From: Apoda limacodes
Taxonomy: Eukaryota > Arthropoda > Insecta > Lepidoptera > Limacodidae
Direction: 5' to 3'
NCBI GenBank assembly: GCA_946406115.1
Contig: OX291550.1
Coordinates: forward strand, 31,782,722 to 31,846,721
Length of the DNA stretch: 64,000 bases
The position numbers and the translations under genes are program-made. The notes below the pieces were generated by a model. It did not search any database. It saw only the letters and a program-made list of their open reading frames with translations, and was not told the origin of the DNA. The first letter of the stretch is position 1; the number at the start of each line of letters is the position of its first letter. Positions 1 through 10,461 of the stretch are shown here, piece by piece.

Positions 1-16
1 AAATATAGCAAACGCT

Positions 17-1130
17 ATGAAGGCCAAGCGGATAAATTATACGCACGCCCGAAATGATGCCGAGCGCGGCATCAAAGTGCAGGTCCCGACACCGTCAGAT
101 TTCCGAAATCTGACGGCTTTCCTCACGGCCCAAAAGTATGAGTACCATACTTACTCGCTGGCCGAGGAACGCGTTCTCCGAGCAGTAATAAGGGGAGTTC
201 CTAAGGAATTCTCCACAAAGACTGTTCAGGACGACCTTATCGTTCAAGGCCTCCCAGTTCGGGAAGTACATAGAATGTACAATGGCCGTAATAAGTCAGA
301 GTGCTACGACCATGTCGCAGAGTGCTCGTAGTACTAGACCTGACCAAAGAAGGCAAAGCCATCTTTAACATTAAAGATGTGTGCAGCCTCAAGGGCGTCC
401 GGGTCGAGACTCCGCACAAGCGGTCGAACCCGGGTCAATGCCACCGATGCCAATTATATGGCCACGCGCAGCGCAACTGCAGACGCACTGTGTGAAATGT
501 TTGCGCGATCACGCCACTCCGGACTGTGATCGCGATCGCTCTAAAGCATCCGACCCGGTCGCTTGCGTACTCTGTGGGAGTGAAGGCCACCCAGCGAATT
601 ACCGCGGGTGCCCCAAAGCTACCAAACAGAGCTCGCGTAAACCCAAACAGGGTAAATCGCGTCCCCCCGCCCCCCGCCAACAGGCTCCGCTCGTGCCTGC
701 ACCTCTCCCCGCTGTCAACGCCTGGAGCCGTCCTCCAGCGCTAGTTAACGCGTCCAAATCGAAGGAGACAGACAAACTTTTGTCTGCTCTCCCCGGGCCC
801 GTCTCTGTCACGGGTATTCCCTACCCCCCCCCTCTTATGTCCCGGGACATTCCGCGTCCAGCGCCTATGAGAAGTGCTCCCGCACCTCTCGCGCAAACGC
901 GTCTTGCCCCCCCGCGCCCCTCTCTCGCGCTGCCCCGCAACGCCGCTCAGACGGCCGAGCAGCAGCATTTCGACATTCTCGCCGAAATTTCTTGGGTTTG
1001 CGACCCAGCCTATTTCGAGATCGTGTACGCCGAATACGTACAGATCACCGATCTCTCTCAAATGCTCGGCTTCATGGCTAAGCATCGCGACTTCTTTGCC
1101 GCCCTCCGCAGGGTAGCTCCAAAACCTTAA
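17..1130 (+). pseudogene. ORF1 (gag-like, zinc-knuckle) of family A, frameshifted
   Basis: Would encode the RNA-binding nucleocapsid-like protein of the element. The frame starting at 17 shows the PRE_C2HC-type region (GVPKEFSTKTVQDDL). The reading moves to a second frame near 310 and to a third near 480, so at least two indels break it. Three CCHC knuckles can be read across the frames: CHRCQLYGHAQRNC, CVKCLRDHATPDC and CVLCGSEGHPANYRGC, followed by a long proline-rich stretch. The stop at 1128-1130 lies seven bases before the ORF2 ATG, the compact arrangement usual for Jockey elements. The first residues may be missing because the window begins here. Confidence 0.82.
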
Positions 1131-1137
1131 AACCAAA

Positions 1138-3815
1138 ATGGATTGCACAACCGCGCGCGAAAAACCCCGGTCCGTCTCCATAGGCTATTTTAATGCCAAC
1201 GGTCTCCGCAACCAAAGAGAGGAATTATCGCAATTCCTCTCGTCCCAAAAACCGGACGTCTTCCTCATCCAGGAAACGTTCCTAAAGCCCGCTGTCCGTA
1301 CCCCTTCGATCGCGAACTATCGCACCGTCCGTAATGATAGAACTTTCTCCAATCTCGGAGGCACTCTCATCTATTACACGCGCTCCCTGCATTGCTCCCC
1401 TATCGATCCTCCACCGCTTACGAATTTAGAAGCATCCGTCTGCCGCTTAGCGATGACCGGCCATCAGCCGATCATCATTGCATCGGTTTATCTCTCTCCC
1501 CTAAAAGACTTGCTCGAGAGCGACCTTCAGTCGCTCTTAAATTTAGGCGACGCCGTCATTCTTGCCGGCGACCTAAATTGCAAGCATCGCCGCTGGAACT
1601 CTTCTGTAACTTCACGGAGAGTCAGACTCCTTGACGATTTAGTTGACAGACTAAACTTTGACATTATCGCTCCCATGACGCCCACTTTTTTTTCTTTCCC
1701 CACAATACTAGGAACAACCCCGACGTACTGGACATAGCACTTCTAAAGAATGTAAGGCTAAGCTTTCGTTCTATAGAGGTGCTTGACGAACTTGACTCGG
1801 ACCACCGCCCTGTCATCCTCCGATTAGGTTCCCCTTCGGACTCTCCTCCCGACACTAGAACCGTGACGGACTGGGATAAATTTGGGCAATTGCTCGAAAA
1901 TCCCAGCTCGCCACATCTAGACCGCGTTCCAAACGTAATCTCTTCCGCGACCGATCTAAACGTAGCTATCGACTCTCTCACTAGCCACCTGACCGCCACC
2001 GTTGGCGAGTGCTCACGACAGCTGCCGGTTGGTGATTATCACCACCTAATCCTGCCTCAGCACATCAGGTCGCTAATGACTGAGCGTAACGCGGCCCGCC
2101 GCGCTCGCGATCGCGCTCCCACTACCGAAAATAAAGCTCGCTTCAACGACTTACACCGCCGTGTAAGAACCGCTGTAGCTGAGCTCCGCGCCCAACGTTT
2201 CGGTGATCTTATGGAGAACATTTCTCCTTCTCACCAAGCTTATTGGCACTTAGCCAGAGCTCTAAAATCCGAAACCGCAAACTCTCTCCCTCCGTTAACT
2301 CGTCCCAACAACGTTCCCGCGTTTAACGACGACGAAAAAGCGGATTGCCTAGCGTCTAGCCTCCAAGCCCAATGTGCCTTAAGCACACAGCCCTTCGATC
2401 CCGACCACGTGCGCGAGGTAGACGGCGAAGTGGAGCGCAGAACTTCTCTGCCTCCACAAGACCCCCTGCCCCCTGTCACTGTCGACGAAGTCGTACAGGT
2501 CATCAAAGACCTACGCCCCCGCAAAGCCCCCGGTGCTGACGGTATCTCTAACGATATCCTAAAGCGCCTCACTCTTCCCCTTATCTGCCTCCTAGTAGCG
2601 ATCTTTAACGCTGCTATGGAACATTGCATCTTTCCTTCTCAATGGAAAGATGCAATTGTTATAGGCATCCATAAGCCAGGTAAAGCTCGAACCGAGCCGT
2701 CCTCCTATCGCCCCATAAGTTTACTAAAGGCCCTTGGTAAACTCTATGAACGCCTCCTCCTCGCTCGCCTACGGAACGCTATAGTTTCCAGAGGCATTTT
2801 AATAGACGAGCAGTTTGGCTTCCGTGCCAAACACTCATGCGTCCATCAAGTCCTCCGCATAACGGAACATATTCTTACTGGCTTTCAGCCAGCGTTAGGT
2901 AAGACCCGTCACACGGGCGCTGTCTTCTTCGATGTAGCGAAAGCTTTCGACAAAGTCTGGCACAACGGTTTAATTTTTAAACTGTTCAACTTTCAGTTGC
3001 CAGATCGTCTCGTGCTCATCATACGAGACGAAGGCACTCTCTCTTCCCCCCGTCCCATAGAAGCAGGAGTCCCGCAAGGGTCTGTGCTCGCCCCCATCTT
3101 GTACCTTCTGTACACTAACGATATCCCTAAAACGATAGGTACAAATCTAGCCCTCTTTGCGGACGATACCGCTATCTATACCACAGATAGGCAAGTGAGT
3201 CGAATCACTGAGAGACTCCAACCCGCGATCACCGCCCTAGGCGAGTGTTTTCGGAAATGGAGAATCGAGGTGAATCCTGACAAAAGCTCTGCCGTCCCTT
3301 TTACCTTAGGCCGCCCTCCGCGGCCAACTCCCCTTTCTCTCTTCGGTCGTGCCATTCCCTGGCAAAATAAGACCAAATATCTCGGTGTGACCATGGATAG
3401 TCGTTTGAACTTCCAAGCTCACACCAAAATAGTCAGAGACCGAGCCGCTTTTGTACTCGGTCGTCTCTATCCCATGATAGGCAAGTACAGTAAGATGTCG
3501 CTTAGAAATAAGCTAAATCTTTACACAACTTGTATCCGCCCCATACTAGCTTATGCTAGCGTAGTCTTTGCGCTGTCCAAGCGCAATCTCCACAAACTCC
3601 AGACCCTCCAAAACCGCTTTCTCAGAGCGGCCTCTGGAGCCTCTTGGTACGTTCGCAATGCGGACCTACACAGAGACTTCGAACTTCCCACGATTCCCCA
3701 ATACTTTAAAGACTTGGCAGTCCGTTTTTTCGAGCGTACGCAAAATCACCCGAATCGTTTAATTGTGCAATCCACAACGTATCGTCCCCCCCGATCGTCC
3801 CGGTCACGGTCGTAA
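1138..3815 (+). pseudogene. ORF2 endonuclease-reverse transcriptase of family A, frameshifted
   Basis: The first part (1138-1737) is an APE-type endonuclease: start IGYFNANGLR, QETFL, the AGDLNCKHRRWNS block. A one-base shift at the T run 1685-1692 moves the frame; endonuclease motif SDHRPVIL is read just after 1779. The second part is the [62 protein letters not shown] and the catalytic FADD, then the thumb. Compared with the related copy near 44.8 kb, 33 bp are missing in frame just before EGTLSSPRP, removing a conserved RT segment. The protein ends at 3815; the relic at 55.7 kb suggests the original frame ran somewhat further. Confidence 0.88.
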
Positions 3816-4238
3816 AACTATTGTTAGGCGGCCTCGGCACGTACTAACGTCCCCAGATGACGATCTCGCTGTCCGGATAGCGAGATTAGTGTCTACGACC
3901 TCCCCAAATAGGTCCCCGGGTTCGTCGGCGCCCACAAGGATACACTAGGTATCAAAGAGTGCCGGGGCGCTTCTCGCCCCCACTCAATCGCAATCGTAAC
4001 CGCGTAACGGGGAACTCCCCTCCTGGCGGTGACTCACCTTCGGGTTCGAGACTCACGCCGGTCGAAGGGACGCCCCCAAAAGCGACAACCCAAGCCGAGG
4101 CTTCCCCCGCGGGGAGCCCTTGAGCGTTGGGCGCTATATGGGCTGAGGCTCCTTCAGAGTCTCGCCCCAAAAGTCCGGTGAAGCAGTAATGGCTGCAACA
4201 GCTAACTGCATAGTCAGCTCAGAAAAAAAAAAAAAAGG
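3816..4238 (+). other. 3' UTR and poly(A) tail of family A element
   Basis: GC-rich non-coding tail ending in TAGTCAGCTCAG and a run of about 14 A. The same segment occurs inverted at 55744-56230, also ending in an A run, which fixes the 3' end of the family. Confidence 0.8.
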
Positions 4239-4690
4239 AAATTTAGTTTCACACTTGTTTGTTGTGCAAAACTGTACAGAACTACTATGTAAAGTTCTAT
4301 ATAGGCCGTATGTACGGTATATAAGTTACAGGTGAAAATAGTTAGCGTGTTGAGTATTGAACATTCTTTCTCCCTCACTCCTTTGATAATAGACTGCGAT
4401 AGAAATACAAAAGGGATGGGTCTATGGGTAAAAAAGAGAAAGACTGTCTAAAACTTTACCTGGCTAGGGTCATTAAGTTCTTAGGCTATGCCTAAAATAA
4501 GTATTACAGGTTAAAAGCACACCTTTGCCCCTACACGTAGGTATCTATACCGTTACAATAAGTAGTATGGTTGGGGCACAAATTACGTGTAAAGTTATGA
4601 AATACGATAGCTTATAACTCAGTAACCGGGTTACATAGGATAAAGATAAATATATCACTAGATACCTTTCATAGACATCTACCGAGATTA
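4239..4690. other. Unassigned AT-rich stretch before the tandem LTR element
   Basis: No coding potential or known repeat was recognised. It could be the upstream part of the LTR of the following Gypsy element, but it is absent from the second tandem copy, so this cannot be tested inside the window. Confidence 0.4.
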
Positions 4691-5260
4691 ATAGGTTTCA
4701 TACAGGTAACTTTAAGCCCTGAAGTACAGGAGCACAAGAAAAATCCTGAAAACTTATATCACACATTTTTTCATGATATAACATACTGACAGACACCAAA
4801 AACACTGAAAGGTATGTCCGAATTTTAGGTCCATTTTTTGACATATAACACCAAGTCGATAGTCATCTAGTGTAGGCAGAAAGCCCTGAGAGCTAAAAAT
4901 CCAGCTCTTCTCTCACTACGGCCTAACCTAAAAAGGACACCTAAATCGTCATTATAGCTCCTACCGTTTGGCTATAAAACCTAAAAATGTAAAACAGCGT
5001 TATTTTATAGTCAAGCCGCAAATTGTGTGACTGTGATGGCAATAGCCGATAGAGACCCCAACTGTAAGTAGCGATTTATATCTAGATAGATATACCTACA
5101 CTTTCGATATATGTCTATCTCAACTACTATATGTTGTCTTTCACTAAGTTTTTGTGTGGGCTAGATTTTCAGTCACCACAGTAAGTACAATAAGTTAAGT
5201 ACTAAATCTTGAAGGTTCCATGGAACAACCTCTCCCTCTGATGGGGTTTTTCATTTTTAC

Positions 5261-5396
5261 TATAAATATAGAACGAATTTTGAATTTGTATTCAGTCTTC
5301 AAGAGAACTTCAACAAGTTAATAGCTATGAAAGCTAAGAAGTAAAATTTTTGTACATATGTGTTAGAATTTAAGTTAGAAGCATAAGTTAAATAAA
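5261..5396 (+). promoter_or_regulatory. Presumed LTR promoter and polyadenylation signal, copy 1
   Basis: TATAAATATA at 5261-5270 is followed 120 bp later by AATAAA at 5391-5396 and a GT-rich stretch, the U3-R order of an LTR. LTR ends cannot be fixed because no second LTR is present. A weak candidate for a primer-binding site (ACTGGTG) lies near 5560. Confidence 0.4.
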
Positions 5397-5901
5397 ATCG
5401 GTCTGTTGTGTGCATATACGCGTTTTAATATCTCAAGCGCCTAAGAAGAAACTCCTTGTCACGGGCAAAACCTTGTGCCACAGATATCGAAGGGTCTGTC
5501 CGCACATCCGTGCTTCAGCGGCCCACTACGAGTTCATCAGGACAGACATAAAATCAAACTGGTGTGTCGTATTTATTTATTTTTTATTGTATACTTTTTT
5601 TTTTACAAAAGCTTATTCCTATTTTCACTTTTAATAGTTAATCTTGAGTGTTAATTTTAGATTTTTTTTTTTATACATAACGTCGTGACTCAAATTTTTG
5701 TTAGATCTGATGTTATTGTTAAGGTAATTCTTGGAAGATAATATTTTTTATTTCATTGGACTTTTAGCTTTTGTTTATAAGAATTTATTGCTTGTGTACT
5801 TTATATTCACTGCTGCTAGGGAGCGTACTAATTACGTTAACAAGAAAAAGTATCGGGTGACGAGGAAATAATTTAGTTGTTCTTTTACTAATTTTTTTTT
5901 T

Positions 5902-6818
5902 TTGATCTTTTTATATAGAACGCCACCGAATACGATCCTTTTATTTATTTTTAAATATCGTATTTTTACAAAGCAAAGATTAAATGAATGCACAGCGCCA
6001 GTAAGTAATAATGATAATGTACCACCTAGCAGTAGTAATAGTAATAATGTATGTAAAGTGGCAGTTAAATTACCACCGTTTTGGACGGACCGACCGGCGG
6101 TGTGGTTTGCGCAGACGGAGGCGCAGTTTGACATATCTGGAATAAATAGTGATAGTACCAAATATAATTACGTAATAGGTCAATTAGATACCCGTCTGGC
6201 TGCAGAGGTCGAGGATATAATTACCAATCCTCCAAAAGAGCATAGGTACGAGCGGCTAAAAGAGGCACTCGTACATCGCCTATCATCCTCACAGGAGCAG
6301 CGCGTTAGGCAACTAGTGTCTGAAGAGGAGTTAGGTGATAGAAAACCATCACAGTTTTTGCGACACTTGCGCTCGACGAAAATATCATTCGTCAGCTGTG
6401 GTTGCGACGTATGCCTACGAATGTCCAGGCCATTCTTACCGCTCAAGCCGAGTTACCACTCGGAAAAGTGGCGGAGTTGGCCGACAAAATAATGGAAGTT
6501 ACTCCAGTAACCCCCCACATCTGTGCGGTGGGCTCTAACATCCCTGTGGCGCCGCCGCTCTCGGAGCTAGGTATTCTCCGTGCGCAGGTTGCCGAGCTCA
6601 CCAAGTTAGTGGCGGCATTATCAAACGGCAATAGGCAGCGCAGCAGGAGCCGGTCAAGAAGGCCATCCCGCGACCGTAGCCGCAGCAGAGACCCAACTAG
6701 GAAATGGTATTGTCACTACCATTTTCGCTACAGAGAAAACGCGCGTAAATGCACCCAGCCTTGTGATTGGAGCGCCCCCTCTCAGCAGCCAGCGGAAAAC
6801 GGACAAGGCAGTCAGTAG
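5902..6818 (+). pseudogene. gag of Gypsy element, copy 1, frameshifted
   Basis: The N-terminal half is read from 5902 and contains the capsid-like block VKLPPFWTDRPAVWFAQTEA with downstream SEEELGDRKPSQFLRHLR. Near 6375 the frame changes and continues as LWLRRMPTNVQAILTAQAE. The C-terminal part carries an arginine/serine-rich basic stretch and the finger WYCHYHFRYRENARKC followed by C, the C-H-C-C pattern reported for CsRn1-type Gag. The break is identical in copy 2. Confidence 0.8.
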
Positions 6819-8337
6819 TGGCGGCAGCCGACTGTCCAATCAAAAGTCGCCGTCTATTCGTGGTAGATCGGAACACCAAGCGAAGTTTTTTAATTGATAC
6901 GAGTTCCGATCTTTGTTGTGTTCCCTCCAAATACGTCCTGGTAGACGTCAGCAAACACAATATAAACTTAGCGCTGCCAATGGTAGTACCATAAATACTT
7001 ATGGCACCATTCAGCTCAATCTGAACTTAGGTCTCCGTCGAGATTTCCAGTGGAATTTTGTTATTGCTGACGTTGACACAGCCATCATTGGGTCCGATTT
7101 CCTGGCGTACTACAACCTGCTGCCCGATTGCAACAGCAAGCGCTTGTTGGACGGGAAGACCGGTTTATCTTCTGTAGCGGCTGTATCTTGCGTCCAGCAG
7201 CATAGTGTAAAGGTGGTGTCCGCATCTGATTCGCCTTTCAGCCACATATTGGCTCAGTTTCTGGACATCACCAAGCCGCCAGGATTAGTAAGGGAGGTGA
7301 AGCACACCACGATCCATTACATCCATACAACAGATGGTCCCCCAGTTTCCTGTCGACCTCGTCGTCTGGAACCTCAGATGCTCACAGCAGCTAAAAAGGA
7401 GTTTGAGGATATGATTGCCAATGGAACCGCGAGACCATCCAAGAGTTCTTGGTCCTCGCCGTTGCACATGGCTCCGAAACGCGACTCCACCTGGCGTCCG
7501 TGTGGGGATTACAGAGCATTAAACGCTCGAACCATCCCAGATCGCTATCCTGTTAGGCACATTGGAGATTTCAGCCACAACCTTTCAGGCTCAACCATCT
7601 TCAGCACCATTGATCTGGTAAAAGCTTACCAACAGGTGCCCGTCAACAAGGAGGACATTTGCAAGACTGCCATAATAACACCGTTTGGCCTATTCGAATT
7701 TCCGTTCATGAGTTACGGCATGCGTAATGCTGGCCAAACGTTCCAAAGTTTTACTGACGAGGTGACCCGCGGTCTGGACTTCTGCTATGCGTATATCGAT
7801 GACATCCTGGTCTACTCAGAAGACGCGGAGCAACATGCACAGCACCTTCGTGCATTGTTCCAGCGGCTAAACGAGTACGGGGTCGTCATTAACCCGTCAA
7901 AGTGTGTATTAGGTGCCAAGAGCGTCTCTTTTCTCGGATATCTTATTTCCGCAGAAGGCACTCGTCCTCCTGAAGACCGTATCCAAGCTCTGGTGGACTT
8001 TCCATCTCCGAAAACGGTCCAGGGTATGCGAAGGTTCTTGGGCATGATAAATTATTATAGAAGGTTCCTGTCTGATGCTGCCCGACACCAAGCCTCTCTG
8101 GTTGACGCCGTCGCTTCTACAAAAAGCAAAGGTGCTAAGCCATTTCCATGGTCACCTGAGCTGGAGCAAGCTTTCAAGGCTTGTAAGAAAAGCCTGTTAT
8201 CCGCTACCGTTCTGGTACATCCAGTCAATGACGCTCCTCTTGGTCTTTTCACAGACGCCTCTAGCGTACATATTGGTGCCTGTTTACAACAAAAGGTGGA
8301 TGACCAGTGGCAGCCCTTAGCTTTCTTTAGCAAATAG
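6767..8337 (+). pseudogene. pol (protease-RT-start of RNase H) of Gypsy element, copy 1
   Basis: Protease is seen as [13 protein letters not shown] near 6890; the usual glycine after DT is serine here. A frameshift near 6935 separates it from the rest, which is open from 6913. RT motifs: [46 protein letters not shown], catalytic [13 protein letters not shown]. RNase H begins as [17 protein letters not shown]. Translation stops at an AAA-TAG made by the duplication junction. Copy 1 reads QSFTDEV where copy 2 reads QRFIDEV. Confidence 0.85.
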
Positions 8338-8903
8338 GTTTCATACAGGTAACTTTAAGCCCTGAAGTACAGGAGCACAAGAAAAATCCTGAAAACTTAT
8401 ATCACACATTTTTTCATGATATAACATACTGACAGACACCAAAAACACTGAAAGGTATGTCCGAATTTTAGGTCCATTTTTTGACATATAACACCAAGTC
8501 GATAGTCATCTAGTGTAGGCAGAAAGCCCTGAGAGCTAAAAATCCAGCTCTTCTCTCACTACGGCCTAACCTAAAAAGGACACCTAAATCGTCATTATAG
8601 CTCCTACCGTTTGGCTATAAAACCTAAAAATGTAAAACAGCGTTATTTTATAGTCAAGCCGCAAATTGTGTGACTGTGATGGCAATAGCCGATAGAGACC
8701 CCAACTGTAAGTAGCGATTTATATCTAGATAGATATACCTACACTTTCGATATATGTCTATCTCAACTACTATATGTTGTCTTTCACTAAGTTTTTGTGT
8801 GGGCTAGATTTTCAGTCACCACAGTAAGTACAATAAGTTAAGTACTAAATCTTGAAGGTTCCATGGAACAACCTCTCCCTCTGATGGGGTTTTTCATTTT
8901 TAC

Positions 8904-9039
8904 TATAAATATAGAACGAATTTTGAATTTGTATTCAGTCTTCAAGAGAACTTCAACAAGTTAATAGCTATGAAAGCTAAGAAGTAAAATTTTTGTACAT
9001 ATGTGTTAGAATTTAAGTTAGAAGCATAAGTTAAATAAA
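8904..9039 (+). promoter_or_regulatory. Presumed LTR promoter and polyadenylation signal, copy 2
   Basis: Exact duplicate of the TATAAATATA (8904-8913) and AATAAA (9034-9039) pair of copy 1. Confidence 0.4.
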
Positions 9040-9544
9040 ATCGGTCTGTTGTGTGCATATACGCGTTTTAATATCTCAAGCGCCTAAGAAGAAACTCCTT
9101 GTCACGGGCAAAACCTTGTGCCACAGATATCGAAGGGTCTGTCCGCACATCCGTGCTTCAGCGGCCCACTACGAGTTCATCAGGACAGACATAAAATCAA
9201 ACTGGTGTGTCGTATTTATTTATTTTTTATTGTATACTTTTTTTTTTACAAAAGCTTATTCCTATTTTCACTTTTAATAGTTAATCTTGAGTGTTAATTT
9301 TAGATTTTTTTTTTTATACATAACGTCGTGACTCAAATTTTTGTTAGATCTGATGTTATTGTTAAGGTAATTCTTGGAAGATAATATTTTTTATTTCATT
9401 GGACTTTTAGCTTTTGTTTATAAGAATTTATTGTTTGTGTACTTTATATTCACTGCTGCTAGGGAGCGTACTAATTACGTTAACAAGAAAAAGTATCGGG
9501 TGACGAGGAAATAATTTAGTTGTTCTTTTACTAATTTTTTTTTT

Positions 9545-10461
9545 TTGATCTTTTTATATAGAACGCCACCGAATACGATCCTTTTATTTATTTTTAAATA
9601 TCGTATTTTTACAAAGCAAAGATTAAATGAATGCACAGCGCCAGTAAGTAATAATGATAATGTACCACCTAGCAGTAGTAATAGTAATAATGTATGTAAA
9701 GTGGCAGTTAAATTACCACCGTTTTGGACGGACCGACCGGCGGTGTGGTTTGCGCAGACGGAGGCGCAGTTTGACATATCTGGAATAAATAGTGATAGTA
9801 CCAAATATAATTACGTAATAGGTCAATTAGATACCCGTCTGGCTGCAGAGGTCGAGGATATAATTACCAATCCTCCAAAAGAGCATAGGTACGAGCGGCT
9901 AAAAGAGGCACTCGTACATCGCCTATCATCCTCACAGGAGCAGCGCGTTAGGCAACTAGTGTCTGAAGAGGAGTTAGGTGATAGAAAACCATCACAGTTT
10001 TTGCGACACTTGCGCTCGACGAAAATATCATTCGTCAGCTGTGGTTGCGACGTATGCCTACGAATGTCCAGGCCATTCTTACCGCTCAAGCCGAGTTACC
10101 ACTCGGAAAAGTGGCGGAGTTGGCCGACAAAATAATGGAAGTTACTCCAGTAACCCCCCACATCTGTGCGGTGGGCTCTAACATCCCTGTGGCGCCGCCG
10201 CTCTCGGAGCTAGGTATTCTCCGTGCGCAGGTTGCCGAGCTCACCAAGTTAGTGGCGGCATTATCAAACGGCAATAGGCAGCGCAGCAGGAGCCGGTCAA
10301 GAAGGCCATCCCGCGACCGTAGCCGCAGCAGAGACCCAACTAGGAAATGGTATTGTCACTACCATTTTCGCTACAGAGAAAACGCGCGTAAATGCACCCA
10401 GCCTTGTGATTGGAGCGCCCCCTCTCAGCAGCCAGCGGAAAACGGACAAGGCAGTCAGTAG
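9545..10461 (+). pseudogene. gag of Gypsy element, copy 2, frameshifted
   Basis: Identical in translation to the copy 1 gag, including the frame change (near 10018), the RS-rich tract and the C-H-C-C finger. Together the pair dates the gag mutation to before the tandem duplication. Confidence 0.8.

Larger units (their letters stand above)
1..4238 (+). mobile_element. Jockey-like non-LTR retrotransposon, family A
   Basis: Holds, in order, a gag-like ORF1, an ORF2 with endonuclease and reverse transcriptase, a 3' UTR and a poly(A) run at 4225-4238. The window starts inside the element, so its 5' end is not seen. Base composition is clearly GC-richer than the surrounding DNA. Both ORFs are frameshifted, so this copy is inactive. 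Two further pieces of the same family lie at 44185-44995 and 55744-56316. The Jockey assignment rests on the PRE_C2HC plus zinc-knuckle ORF1 and the APE endonuclease-RT order without RNase H; it is family-level inference. Confidence 0.88.
4691..8333 (+). mobile_element. Ty3/Gypsy (CsRn1/Kabuki-like) LTR element, copy 1, 3'-truncated
   Basis: Contains presumed LTR/leader sequence (TATA box and AATAAA), gag, protease, RT and the start of RNase H, then breaks off at the duplication junction. It has no integrase and no 3' LTR. The gag finger spaced C-H-C-C and the RT type suggest the CsRn1/Kabuki group. All gag and protease frameshifts are shared with copy 2, so the element was dead before it was duplicated. 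Confidence 0.87.

Noticed and set aside
5261..5560. Exact LTR boundaries and a tRNA-Trp primer site for the Gypsy element
   Set aside because: There is no second LTR in the window and the ACTGGTG match is too short; only TATA and AATAAA positions are reported.
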